Source: an uncultured Clostridia bacterium
GTDB taxonomy: Bacteria > Bacillota > Clostridia > Christensenellales > UBA1750
NCBI GenBank assembly: GCA_904393115.1
Contig: CAJFMX010000020.1
Span: 1 to 43,069 of the forward strand
Direction: 5' to 3'
DNA length: 43,069 nt
The notes under the pieces are model-generated. The model worked only from the letters and a program-made list of their open reading frames with translations, did not search any database and had not been told where the DNA came from. Positions 8,586 through 15,709 of the stretch are shown piece after piece. Each line of letters starts with the position of its first letter. Position 1 is the first letter of the stretch. Made by a program: the position numbers and the translations under genes.

Positions 8586-9542
8586 TCAGAATTCACGCTT
8601 GAGGCTGCGCAGAAACAGGTTGGAGAGCGCCTCGCGGGGGTTCACGCCCTCGTAGAGCACGTCGTAGACCGCGCCGCAGATGGGCAGGCCCACCCCGCAG
8701 CGCGTGGAGAGAACGCGCAGGGCCTTGGCGGTCGCCATGCCCTCGGCGAGCTGCGCATAGCGCTCGCCCCGGACGAACCTCTCCCCAAAGGCCCGGTTGT
8801 GGCTGTAGGGGGAGAAGACCGTCGCCTCGTAGTCGCCCAGGTGCGCAAGGCCGTAGGCCGACCGCTCGCTCCCGCCCAGCGCGCCGATGAGCCGGCCGAC
8901 CTCGCGCGTGCCGCGCGCCATGAGTGCGCCCTTGAGCGAGGTCAGGCCGTAGCCGTCCAGCATCCCCGCCGCGATGCCCACGACGTTCTTGGCCGCGGCG
9001 CCGATCTCGTTGCCGATCAGGTCGTCCCCGTAGTAGAAGCGGATCAGGTCCGAGGAAAAGGCCCGCACGAGCGCCTCGCGCAGGGCGGCGTCCGCGGAGT
9101 CGATCACCATGCAGTTGGGCACGCCGCGCAGGAAGTCCTGCACGTGGCCGGGCCCGACCCAGATCGCGCAGGGGATGGGGCCCAGCTCCTGCCCGACGAT
9201 CTCCGTGATGCGCAGCCCGGTCTCTGCCTCCAATCCCTTCATGCAGAGCACGAGCGCCCGGCCGGAGAGGTCCAGCCCGGCGAGCTCCCGGAGGAAGCTC
9301 CGCAGCGACTGCACGCCCACGGAGATGACCAGCACCTCCGCGCGGGAGACCGCCGCGGCAAGGTCCGTCGTGAGCTGCACCCCCTCCGGGATCTGGAGCA
9401 GGTCGTTTTCCCGGCACTTCAGCAGGCGCTCCATCCGCCAGGATGCCGCCCGGCCGTAGAGCGTCACCTCGTGCCCTGTCCGGCACAGATACCAGGCGAG
9501 AAAGGAGCCCCACCTGCCGCAGCCCAAAACCGAAATCCGCAT
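8586..9542 (-). CDS. gpsA: Glycerol-3-phosphate dehydrogenase [NAD(P)+]
   Basis: Reduces dihydroxyacetone phosphate to sn-glycerol 3-phosphate, the backbone for phospholipids. The 318-residue protein opens with the Rossmann motif GCGRWG (residues 7-12). It has the family segments LCMKGLE and IWVGPGHVQDF, and the catalytic lysine in GAAAKNVVGIAAG (K185). The C-terminal helical domain contains RGTREVGRL and the P-[IV]-C/T segment (VGLPICGAVYDVLYEG). It is slightly shorter than the common 330-340 residues. The ATG lies after AAGGAGGGG, and a strong promoter sits upstream. In many Firmicutes gpsA follows der or plsY; here it stands apart from both. Confidence 0.93.
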   Translation of the reverse strand: MRISVLGCGRWGSFLAWYLCRTGHEVTLYGRAASWRMERLLKCRENDLLQIPEGVQLTTDLAAAVSRAEVLVISVGVQSLRSFLRELAGLDLSGRALVLCMKGLEAETGLRITEIVGQELGPIPCAIWVGPGHVQDFLRGVPNCMVIDSADAALREALVRAFSSDLIRFYYGDDLIGNEIGAAAKNVVGIAAGMLDGYGLTSLKGALMARGTREVGRLIGALGGSERSAYGLAHLGDYEATVFSPYSHNRAFGERFVRGERYAQLAEGMATAKALRVLSTRCGVGLPICGAVYDVLYEGVNPREALSNLFLRSLKREF

Positions 9543-9585
9543 GTCTTGTCCCCTCCTTGTGACTTTTTTCCCACAGCTTTTCCCC

Positions 9586-9614
9586 AGTATACCGCCGGAA
9601 GCGGGACCTGTAAA
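9586..9614 (-). promoter_or_regulatory. Promoter of gpsA
   Basis: Minus strand: TTTACA (9609-9614), 17-bp spacer, TATACT (9586-9591). Both hexamers match the sigma-A consensus at five of six positions. Confidence 0.75.
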
Positions 9615-9786
9615 GCCCAGGCTCGCGCGCAAGCAGGATTTTGGTCATTTTGCACGACGAAACGTCGCTTTTTGGGATTCCGCGCGCCATTTTCGCGGCA
9701 GAGGGGGATTTTGGACGAGAAAAATTTAACAAGCGCGTTTTCCGCACACAGGGCGTGCACACGCTATCCCCAAGGTTGTCCGAATC

Positions 9787-9819
9787 TTTTCCACAAAGTT
9801 ATCCACAGCCTGTGCAAAA
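9787..9819. promoter_or_regulatory. Cluster of three DnaA-box-like sites
   Basis: Inside the 512-bp gap between gpsA and pepP there is a perfect DnaA box TTATCCACA (9799-9807), flanked by TTTTCCACA (9787-9795) and, on the other strand, TTTTGCACA (9811-9819), each with one mismatch. The starts are exactly 12 bp apart. Neither dnaA nor dnaN is nearby, so a main origin is not supported by gene context. A titration or regulatory site, or a displaced origin element, remains possible. Confidence 0.55.
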
Positions 9820-9867
9820 CTTGTGGGCACAGAGTTCCTGAGCCGCTATATCTAGTGGGGGGAGCCC

Positions 9868-9961
9868 GGCGACGCCCCGAATGTAGTGGAACGCCTGTGT
9901 AAACTCGGATGCAGGCAAATTTGCAGGACGATGGCGTGGGAATATGCAGGCGGGGCGTCGC
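9868..9961. repeat. Long-range 12-bp inverted repeat upstream of pepP
   Basis: GGCGACGCCCCG (9868-9879) is matched by its exact complement at 9950-9961, with a 70-base spacer. The spacer holds a 10-bp palindrome GCAAATTTGC (9914-9923) and three TGCAGG copies (9909, 9921 and 9944). It lies between the DnaA-like boxes and the pepP promoter. Function unknown. Confidence 0.6.
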
Positions 9962-9981
9962 CCATTCTTTACGCAGTTTTT

Positions 9982-10011
9982 TTGTAAAAGCGGGCAAAGG
10001 GGGTGTATAAT
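9982..10011 (+). promoter_or_regulatory. Promoter of the pepP-lrgAB transcript
   Basis: Perfect TATAAT (10006-10011) with TTGTAA (9982-9987) 18 bp upstream. The pepP start codon is 44 bp after the -10. Confidence 0.65.
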
Positions 10012-10054
10012 GGACGACGGAAAATGCGGCGTTTCGCATCAGGAGGGAAGAGAG

Positions 10055-11845
10055 ATGGACAATGCACGGCTGACGGCCCTGCGCGCGCACATGGCGGAGG
10101 CAGGGATCGACGCCTACATCGTGCCCACGGCGGACGACCACGAGTCCGAGTACGTGGGCGAGCACTACAAGGCGCGCGCGTTCTGCACGGGCTTTACGGG
10201 CTCGGCGGGAATCTGCGCGGTGACGCAGGAGGACGCGGTCCTCTGGACGGACGGGCGCTACTTCATCCAGGCGGCGCGGGAGATCGAGGGCAGCGGATTC
10301 CGGCTCCTGCGCAGTGGGGAGCCCGGCGTCCCGACCCTGCGGGAATACCTGACCCTGGCCCTGCCCGAGGGCGGCTGCCTGGGCTTTGACGGCGAGGTGA
10401 TCAACGAGGCCATGGCGCGCGACCTGCGCGCGGCCCTGGCCCACAAGCGCGTGCGCCTGCGCATGGACCGCGACCTGGTGGGCGAGATCTGGGCCGGCCG
10501 GCCCGCGCGCTCGGCGACGGAGGCCTTCCTGCTGCCCGTGGAGCGCACGGGCTGCTCCGCGGCCGAGAAGCTCGCGCTCTTCCGGGAGGACATGCGCGGC
10601 CAGGGCGCGGACGCGGCGATCCTGACCGCGCTGGACGAGATCGCTTGGCTGTTCAACCTGCGCGGGCACGACATCGCCTGCACGCCCTATCTGCTGGCCT
10701 TTGCGGCGGTGGAGCCGGCGCGCGCGATCCTCTTTGCGCAGGAGGGGACGATCCCGGCGGCGGTCCGCGCGCAGCTCGGCGCGCAGGGCGTGGAGATCGC
10801 GCCCTACGCGGGCGTGTACGGCTACGCTGCGTCCCTGCAGGCGGGCGCGACGGTCTGGATCGACGCGGCCAAGGCGAACTGCGCGCTCGTCTCCCGCATT
10901 CCCGAGGGGGTGCGCGTGCTGGACAAGACCTTCTCCCTGGAGCTGCGCAAGGCCGTCAAGAACCTGGTGGAGATCGAGAACCTGAGGGAAGCGCACCGGG
11001 AGGACGGCGTGGCCTTTGTCCGCTTCCTCAAGTGGCTGAAGGAGAACGTGGGCAAGCGCGAGATCGACGAGTGCGACGCGGCGGAGGAGCTCACGCGCCT
11101 GCGCGCGCAGAGCGGGGACTTCCTGGAGCCCTCCTTTGCCACGATCTGCGCGTATAACGAGAACGCGGCCATGATGCACTACAGCGCCAAGCCCGGCAGC
11201 GCCGCGCGCCTGCGGCCGGAGGGCTTCCTGCTGGTGGACAGCGGCGGACAGTACGAGAGCGGCACCACGGACATCACGCGCACCATGGCCCTGGGCCCCG
11301 TGCCGGAGGAGTGGAAGCGCCACTATACCGCCGTGCTGCGCGGCATGATCCGCCTGGCGCAGGCGCGCTTCCTGCGCGGGTGCCGCGGGCTGAACCTGGA
11401 CATCCTGGCCCGCGGGCCCATCTGGGACCTGGACCTGGACTACAAGTGCGGAACGGGCCACGGCGTGGCCTTCGTCGGCGGCGTGCACGAGCCGCCCAAC
11501 GGCTTCCGCTGGCGCCTCGTGCCGGAGCGGCGGGACAGCTGCGAGCTGGAGCCGGGCATGGTGACGAGCGACGAGCCGGGCATCTACATCGAGGGTAGCC
11601 ACGGCATCCGCACCGAGAACGAGCTGCTCTGCTGCGCCGGGGCGGAGAACGAGTACGGCCAGTTCCTCCACTTTGAGACGCTGACGCTGGCGCCCATCGA
11701 CCTTGCGCCGGTCCGGCCGGAGGAGATGACCGCGGCGGAGCGCGCGTGGCTCAACGCCTACCACGCGCGGGTGTACGCCGAGCTCGCGCCGCGGCTCAGC
11801 GAGGAAGAGCGCGCGTTCCTTGCGGAATGCACGCGGGCGCTGTAG
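10055..11845 (+). CDS. pepP: Xaa-Pro aminopeptidase (M24 family, long form)
   Basis: A cytoplasmic metallo-aminopeptidase that removes an N-terminal residue preceding proline. The 596 residues show the three-part layout of the long (XPNPEP1-like) form: two creatinase-type N domains (about 1-300) and a catalytic pita-bread domain. All five metal ligands are visible: D395 (LVDSGGQY), D406 (TTDITRT), H469 (CGTGHG), E507 (SDEPGIY) and E521 (RTENELL). The start is the ATG eight bases after AGGAGG; upstream in-frame codons overlap the promoter. The lrgAB genes follow after 46 bp with no terminator, so co-transcription is likely. Confidence 0.93.
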   Translation: MDNARLTALRAHMAEAGIDAYIVPTADDHESEYVGEHYKARAFCTGFTGSAGICAVTQEDAVLWTDGRYFIQAAREIEGSGFRLLRSGEPGVPTLREYLTLALPEGGCLGFDGEVINEAMARDLRAALAHKRVRLRMDRDLVGEIWAGRPARSATEAFLLPVERTGCSAAEKLALFREDMRGQGADAAILTALDEIAWLFNLRGHDIACTPYLLAFAAVEPARAILFAQEGTIPAAVRAQLGAQGVEIAPYAGVYGYAASLQAGATVWIDAAKANCALVSRIPEGVRVLDKTFSLELRKAVKNLVEIENLREAHREDGVAFVRFLKWLKENVGKREIDECDAAEELTRLRAQSGDFLEPSFATICAYNENAAMMHYSAKPGSAARLRPEGFLLVDSGGQYESGTTDITRTMALGPVPEEWKRHYTAVLRGMIRLAQARFLRGCRGLNLDILARGPIWDLDLDYKCGTGHGVAFVGGVHEPPNGFRWRLVPERRDSCELEPGMVTSDEPGIYIEGSHGIRTENELLCCAGAENEYGQFLHFETLTLAPIDLAPVRPEEMTAAERAWLNAYHARVYAELAPRLSEEERAFLAECTRAL

Positions 11846-11891
11846 GCCAAAACACTTGGGAACTTCCCACAAGAAAGGGACAACGACGCGC

Positions 11892-12263
11892 ATGAACGTG
11901 CTGACGCAACTGGCCATTCTGCTGCTGATCTGCTTTGTGGGGGAGGGGGTCGCGCTCCTGCTGCCCATCGCCTTCCCCTCGAGCGTCATCAGCATGATCC
12001 TGCTCTTCCTGCTCCTGCTCACGGGCGCGCTCAAGCTCCGGCAGATCGAGGATGCAGCGGATTTCCTCACGAAGAACATGGCGTTCTTCTTCATCCCCGC
12101 GGGCGTGGAGATTCTGGAAAACTACAAGCCCGTGGCGGACAAGATCCTGCCCCTGCTGGCGGTGCTGGTGCTGACCACGGTCATCACCTTCGCGGTCACG
12201 GCGGGGACCGTGCACCTTTGCCTTGCGGTGCAGCGCAGGCTGGGAGGGGGTGCGCGCGCATGA
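11892..12263 (+). CDS. lrgA: CidA/LrgA family holin-like membrane protein
   Basis: A 123-residue protein with four hydrophobic segments and the family core FPSSVISMILLFLLL, followed by IEDAADFLTKNMAFFFIPAGV, typical of LrgA/CidA. In Staphylococcus and Bacillus these proteins influence murein hydrolase export, and some paralogues move pyruvate or other small acids. The stop overlaps the next start (ATGA, 12260-12263), as usual for lrgA-lrgB pairs. No LytSR-type sensor pair is nearby. The ribosome binding site (AAAGGGA) is moderate. Confidence 0.88.
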   Translation: MNVLTQLAILLLICFVGEGVALLLPIAFPSSVISMILLFLLLLTGALKLRQIEDAADFLTKNMAFFFIPAGVEILENYKPVADKILPLLAVLVLTTVITFAVTAGTVHLCLAVQRRLGGGARA

Positions 12264-12937
12264 CCGCCTGGACGGACTCCACGCTGTTCGGCCTGGTGCT
12301 GTCGCTGCTCGCGTATGCCCTGGGCGTATTCCTCAACCGGAAGACGAAGCTGCCGCTGCTCAACCCGCTGCTCATCGCGGTGACGGCAATCGCGCTGGTG
12401 GTGACGCTCCTGCAGATCCCGCTGGACAACTACCGCAAGGGCGGGCAGTTCATCTCCGCGCTGCTCGCGCCCGCGACGGCGGCGCTGGCGGTATCCATCT
12501 ACAACCAGCGGCGCGTGCTCAAGCAGTACTTTGTGCCGGTGCTGCTGGGGTGCCTGGCGGGGAGCCTGGCCTCCATGGGCAGCGCCTATCTGCTCTGCAA
12601 GGCGTTCGGCCTCGGGGATGCGCTGGTGGCGACCATGCTGCCCAAGTCCGTGACCACGCCGATCGCCATGGCCGTTTCCGAGACGCTGGGCGGCATCGTG
12701 CCGGTGACGGTCGCGGCCGTGATTCTGACCGGAATCCTGGGCGCGATGGCCGCGCCCCTGCTCATCCGCCTCTTCCACGTCACGGACCCCATCGCCCAGG
12801 GCGTGGCCATCGGCACCTGCTCGCACGCCATCGGCACGACAAAGGCCATGGAGCTGGGCGAACTGCAGGGCGCGATGAGCTCGATCGCCATCGGCGTCGC
12901 AGGGCTGATCACGGTGCTGATCTCCCTGTTCCTCTAA
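12260..12937 (+). CDS. lrgB: LrgB family membrane protein
   Basis: The partner of LrgA: 225 residues with about seven membrane segments. Family signatures are LLNPLLIA near residue 35, LPKSVTTPIAM in the middle and GTCSHAIGTTKAMELGE near the C-terminus. It is translationally coupled to lrgA by a 4-bp overlap. The physiological role (control of autolysis versus transport of small organic acids) cannot be told from sequence. The Nudix gene begins 22 bp after the stop. Confidence 0.9.
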   Translation: MTAWTDSTLFGLVLSLLAYALGVFLNRKTKLPLLNPLLIAVTAIALVVTLLQIPLDNYRKGGQFISALLAPATAALAVSIYNQRRVLKQYFVPVLLGCLAGSLASMGSAYLLCKAFGLGDALVATMLPKSVTTPIAMAVSETLGGIVPVTVAAVILTGILGAMAAPLLIRLFHVTDPIAQGVAIGTCSHAIGTTKAMELGELQGAMSSIAIGVAGLITVLISLFL

Positions 12938-12959
12938 CGAAAGGAGTCATATATCCAAT

Positions 12960-13370
12960 ATGCCGCAGATCTGTAAGAAGCTCGCCCTTGGGGCCGTGAA
13001 GGACCCCCGCTTTGTCGTGGTGCTCTCCCACCAGGAGGGGAAGATCCTCCTCAGCCGCCACAGGCAGCGGCAGACCTGGGAGACGCAGGGCGGGCACATC
13101 GAGCCGGGGGAGACGCCCGGCCAGGCCGCCCGGCGCGAGCTCTTTGAGGAGTCCGGCGCTGCGGCCTTCACCCTGCAGCCGCTGTTCGACTACTGGGTCG
13201 GGGACGAGGCGACGGGCGCCGGCGGCGTGGTCTTTGCCGCGCAGGTGGACCGCCTCGGCCCCCTGCCGGAGAGCGAGATGGCGGAGGTCCGCGCCTTTGA
13301 CGAGCTGCCGGAGGACCTCACCTATCCCGACATCACCCCGCACCTGTTCCGCTGGGCGGGCCTGGCCTGA
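12960..13370 (+). CDS. Nudix hydrolase
   Basis: A 136-residue protein with a complete Nudix box, GHIEPGE followed by REL-x-EESG (residues 45-66; catalytic E60, E63 and E64), which binds Mg2+ and hydrolyses nucleoside diphosphates linked to another group. The WETQGGHIEPGE context is close to the 8-oxo-dGTP diphosphatase/MutT type, but substrate cannot be assigned. The only good ribosome binding site (AAGGAG, 12941-12946) is 13 bases before the ATG, longer than normal, so translation may be weak or may depend on coupling to lrgB. It is the last gene of the pepP-lrgAB transcript. Confidence 0.85.
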   Translation: MPQICKKLALGAVKDPRFVVVLSHQEGKILLSRHRQRQTWETQGGHIEPGETPGQAARRELFEESGAAAFTLQPLFDYWVGDEATGAGGVVFAAQVDRLGPLPESEMAEVRAFDELPEDLTYPDITPHLFRWAGLA

Positions 13371-13378
13371 GCAAAAAT

Positions 13379-13431
13379 GCGCCGGGCTGGAAGGGAGTTT
13401 CCCCTTCCAGCCCGGCGCTTCTGTCTTTTTT
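13379..13431. terminator. Bidirectional terminator between the Nudix and kdpE-like genes
   Basis: A perfect 17-bp stem (13379-13395 with 13402-13418) is followed on the plus strand by a T-rich tract ending in six T residues. On the minus strand it is followed by TTTTT (13373-13377). It can serve both convergent transcripts. Confidence 0.9.
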
Positions 13432-14125
13432 AGAGGCGGACCATGCGGTAGCCGACGCCCACGTGGGTCTGGATGAACTGCGGGTCCTCGGGGCGGGGCT
13501 GGATCTTCTTGCGCAGCGTGGTCATGAACACGCGCAGGCTCGCGATGTCGCTGTCAAAGGCCGTGCCCCAGATTTCGCGGGTGAGGTAGGTGTGGGTGAG
13601 CACCTTGCCCACGTTGCGGCACAGCAGGCAGAGCAGCTTGTATTCGATGGGGGTCAGGTGCAGCTCCTCCCCGCGCAGATAGGCGAACCCCGCGGCGTAG
13701 TCCACCGTCAGGTCCCCGTTGACAAAGGTGGAGTCCTGCGCGGAGGAGGCGCGGATGTACTTGAGGCGGCGCAGCGTCACGCGCAGGCGGGCCAGCAGCT
13801 CGTCCACGGAAAAGGGCTTGGTCAGGTAGTCGTCCGCGCCGGCGTCCAGCGCGTCGATCTTGTCAGTGTCCTCGCTGCGGGCCGAGATGACGATGATGGG
13901 CAGCTCCGACCAGGAGCGGATCTTGCGGATGACCTCCACGCCGTCCATGTCGGGCAAGCCCAGGTCCAGCAGGAGGACGTCCGGGCGCTTGGTGGCGGCC
14001 TCGAGCACCGCCTGCACGCCGGTTGCGGCGGTGTGGTAGCGGTAGCTCTGCGTCTCCAGAGCGGTTGCGATCAGGTTCTTGACCGCGTTGTCGTCCTCAA
14101 CGATCAGAATGAGCGGCTTGTTCAT
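13430..14125 (-). CDS. kdpE: KdpE-like response regulator
   Basis: A 231-residue OmpR/PhoB-class regulator. The receiver domain has the acidic pocket ED-D (10-12), the phospho-acceptor D54 (LLLDLGLPDMDG) and the conserved lysine in LTKPFS. The C-terminal winged helix contains LTPIEYKLLCLL and ends GVGYRMVRL, typical of KdpE. Its start overlaps the kinase stop by 4 bp (ATGA), so the pair is coupled. KdpE normally activates kdpFABC for K+ uptake, but no kdp transporter is in the window, so the target here is unknown. Confidence 0.88.
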   Translation of the reverse strand: MNKPLILIVEDDNAVKNLIATALETQSYRYHTAATGVQAVLEAATKRPDVLLLDLGLPDMDGVEVIRKIRSWSELPIIVISARSEDTDKIDALDAGADDYLTKPFSVDELLARLRVTLRRLKYIRASSAQDSTFVNGDLTVDYAAGFAYLRGEELHLTPIEYKLLCLLCRNVGKVLTHTYLTREIWGTAFDSDIASLRVFMTTLRKKIQPRPEDPQFIQTHVGVGYRMVRL

Positions 14126-15615
14126 GATGGCAGATCGATCCTTTCTTCCTGGAGGGTGAAGGCGAATACCGCGCCGTGGGGGACGTTGTCCGAAACGGAG
14201 ATGGTCCCGCCGTGCGCGTTGACGATGGACTTGCACAGCGCAAGGCCCAGCCCCATGCCCCGGCGCGCGTCGCTTCCGGCGGAGGTATAGAACATCTCAA
14301 AGACCTTTTCCTTGTCCGCGTCGGGGATGCCGGGGCCCGTGTCCGCCACCTCGACGACGACCATGCCGTCCCGGCGCAGGGTGCGGACCGCGATCTCCGA
14401 CCCCGGCGGCGTGTACTTGACGGCGTTGTCGATGAGGTTCGTCAGGACCTGCAGGATGAGCCGCGCGTCGATGCGCGCCATGAGCAGGTCGTCCTCCTGC
14501 TCCACGCGCAGGTGGTGCGTGCTGCCGTACTTCTCCAGGCGCTGCATGGCGCCGCCCACGACCTCGCTCAGGAGCTCAGGCTTCAGGTGCAGGGCCATGC
14601 GCCCCTCCTCCATGCGGGTGACGGAGAGCAGGTTTTCCACCGTGCTTAAAAGCCAGAGGGAATCGCTGTGGATGTCCGCATAGAGCTTGTGCCGCTGCTC
14701 CGGCGAGAGGCTGTCGCCCTGGTCGGCCAGGAGCCCGGCGCTGCCCGAGATGCTCGTCAGCGGCGTGCGCAGGTCGTGGGAGATGGAGCGCAGAAGGTCT
14801 GCGCGCAGCTTTTCATTGCGGATCTGGAGCGCAGCCTCCTGCCGCTTCTGGTTGTAGAAGCCGCGCTCCAGCGCCAGGGTGCATTCGCTGAGCACGGACT
14901 GCATGAGCTGATCCTCCAGGGCGGTCAGCGGCCGCTCGCCCGCGAAGATCCCGAGCACGCCCCAGACGTGCGTCTCCGTGCGGATGCAGATGTAGAGGAA
15001 GTCCGCGCGGGCAAAGCGCGCCGTGCGCGCGCCGGAGTTTTCGCCGTTGCGGAAGGTCCACTGCGCGGCGATCTGGTCCAGGGCTGTGCCCTCCACATAC
15101 GCCCCGAAGCGGCGGACGGGGCCCAGCTCCGTCCCATTGGCCACATAGAGCGCGACGGGCCGGTTCAGGAGCTGTTCGAGCTGCTGGGCGGTGATGGAGA
15201 GGATCTCCTCGCGGCCGTTCGCCTTGAGGAAGAGCTGGTCCGCGCGCAGCAGGAGGCGCGTGCGGTCCGTCAGGCGCCGGCTGTTGTGCGCGATGCTGCC
15301 CATCAGCAGCGCGACGCCCAGGGGCACGAGGAAGTCCACGGGATGGAGCGTGCGCAGAAACGCCAGCGAAAAGCGCGGCTGCGCGCGGAGGAGTTCAAAG
15401 AGCAGGATGCCCGCCAGCGCCGAGACCGCGCTGCAGAACCGGCTGGCCGTCAGCGCCGCGGTGAGCAGGATGCCCAGCAGAAACAGCGCATAAAGGTTGA
15501 CCTCCTGCAGGTCCAGCCAGTCGAACAGCAGCCCGAGCGCCGTGGCCAGAACCAGGATGCCCGCGGTGATGAGGCCGTTCTTCCAGCCCAAACGAAAGCG
15601 CGCGGAATGCTGCAT
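14122..15615 (-). CDS. KdpD-like sensor histidine kinase lacking the N-terminal KdpD/Usp domains
   Basis: A 497-residue membrane kinase. Residues 15-110 hold about four membrane segments of the DUF4118 type found in KdpD. A GAF-like domain follows (about 125-250). The HisKA phospho-acceptor is H280 (SISHDLRTPLTSISG), and the HATPase domain has NLIDNAVKYTPPGS, DTGPGIP and GMGLGLALCKSIV. Full-length KdpD is about 900 residues with an N-terminal KdpD ATP-binding domain and a Usp domain; both are missing, and upstream sequence does not encode them. The start has an unusually long SD (GGAGGGGAGG) next to a hairpin. The stop overlaps the regulator start. Confidence 0.88.
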   Translation of the reverse strand: MQHSARFRLGWKNGLITAGILVLATALGLLFDWLDLQEVNLYALFLLGILLTAALTASRFCSAVSALAGILLFELLRAQPRFSLAFLRTLHPVDFLVPLGVALLMGSIAHNSRRLTDRTRLLLRADQLFLKANGREEILSITAQQLEQLLNRPVALYVANGTELGPVRRFGAYVEGTALDQIAAQWTFRNGENSGARTARFARADFLYICIRTETHVWGVLGIFAGERPLTALEDQLMQSVLSECTLALERGFYNQKRQEAALQIRNEKLRADLLRSISHDLRTPLTSISGSAGLLADQGDSLSPEQRHKLYADIHSDSLWLLSTVENLLSVTRMEEGRMALHLKPELLSEVVGGAMQRLEKYGSTHHLRVEQEDDLLMARIDARLILQVLTNLIDNAVKYTPPGSEIAVRTLRRDGMVVVEVADTGPGIPDADKEKVFEMFYTSAGSDARRGMGLGLALCKSIVNAHGGTISVSDNVPHGAVFAFTLQEERIDLPS

Positions 15616-15630
15616 GGTTGCCTCCCCTCC

Positions 15631-15657
15631 GCCAAGGGAGGAAGTCCCTCCCCTGGC
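15631..15657 (-). promoter_or_regulatory. Hairpin next to the SD of the kinase gene
   Basis: In the kinase 5' leader an 11-bp stem (15647-15657 with 15631-15641, one G-T pair, 5-base loop) ends directly before the SD sequence (15621-15630). The CCTCC in the hairpin could also pair with the SD, so the structure could tune translation. It may instead be a dispersed palindromic repeat. Confidence 0.5.
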
Positions 15658-15668
15658 CTACAGGAGCA

Positions 15669-15697
15669 ATTATGCCACATTCCGCGCGTTTGTGCAA
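15669..15697 (-). promoter_or_regulatory. Promoter of the kdpDE-like pair
   Basis: Minus strand: TTGCAC (15692-15697), 17-bp spacer, CATAAT (15669-15674) with an extended -10 TG. It separates the kinase genes from hppA, after which no terminator is seen. Confidence 0.65.
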
Positions 15698-15709
15698 ATT
15701 CCGGTTGGA

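Noticed and set aside
9841..9895. NrdR-box-like CTATATCTAGTG and a second TAGTGG
   Set aside because: The palindrome is imperfect, the partner box is poor and no ribonucleotide reductase gene follows.
9543..10054. Main replication origin oriC
   Set aside because: DnaA-like boxes are present, but there is no dnaA, dnaN or rpmH nearby, no clear AT-rich unwinding tract, and gene strand bias does not switch here. Kept only as a box cluster.
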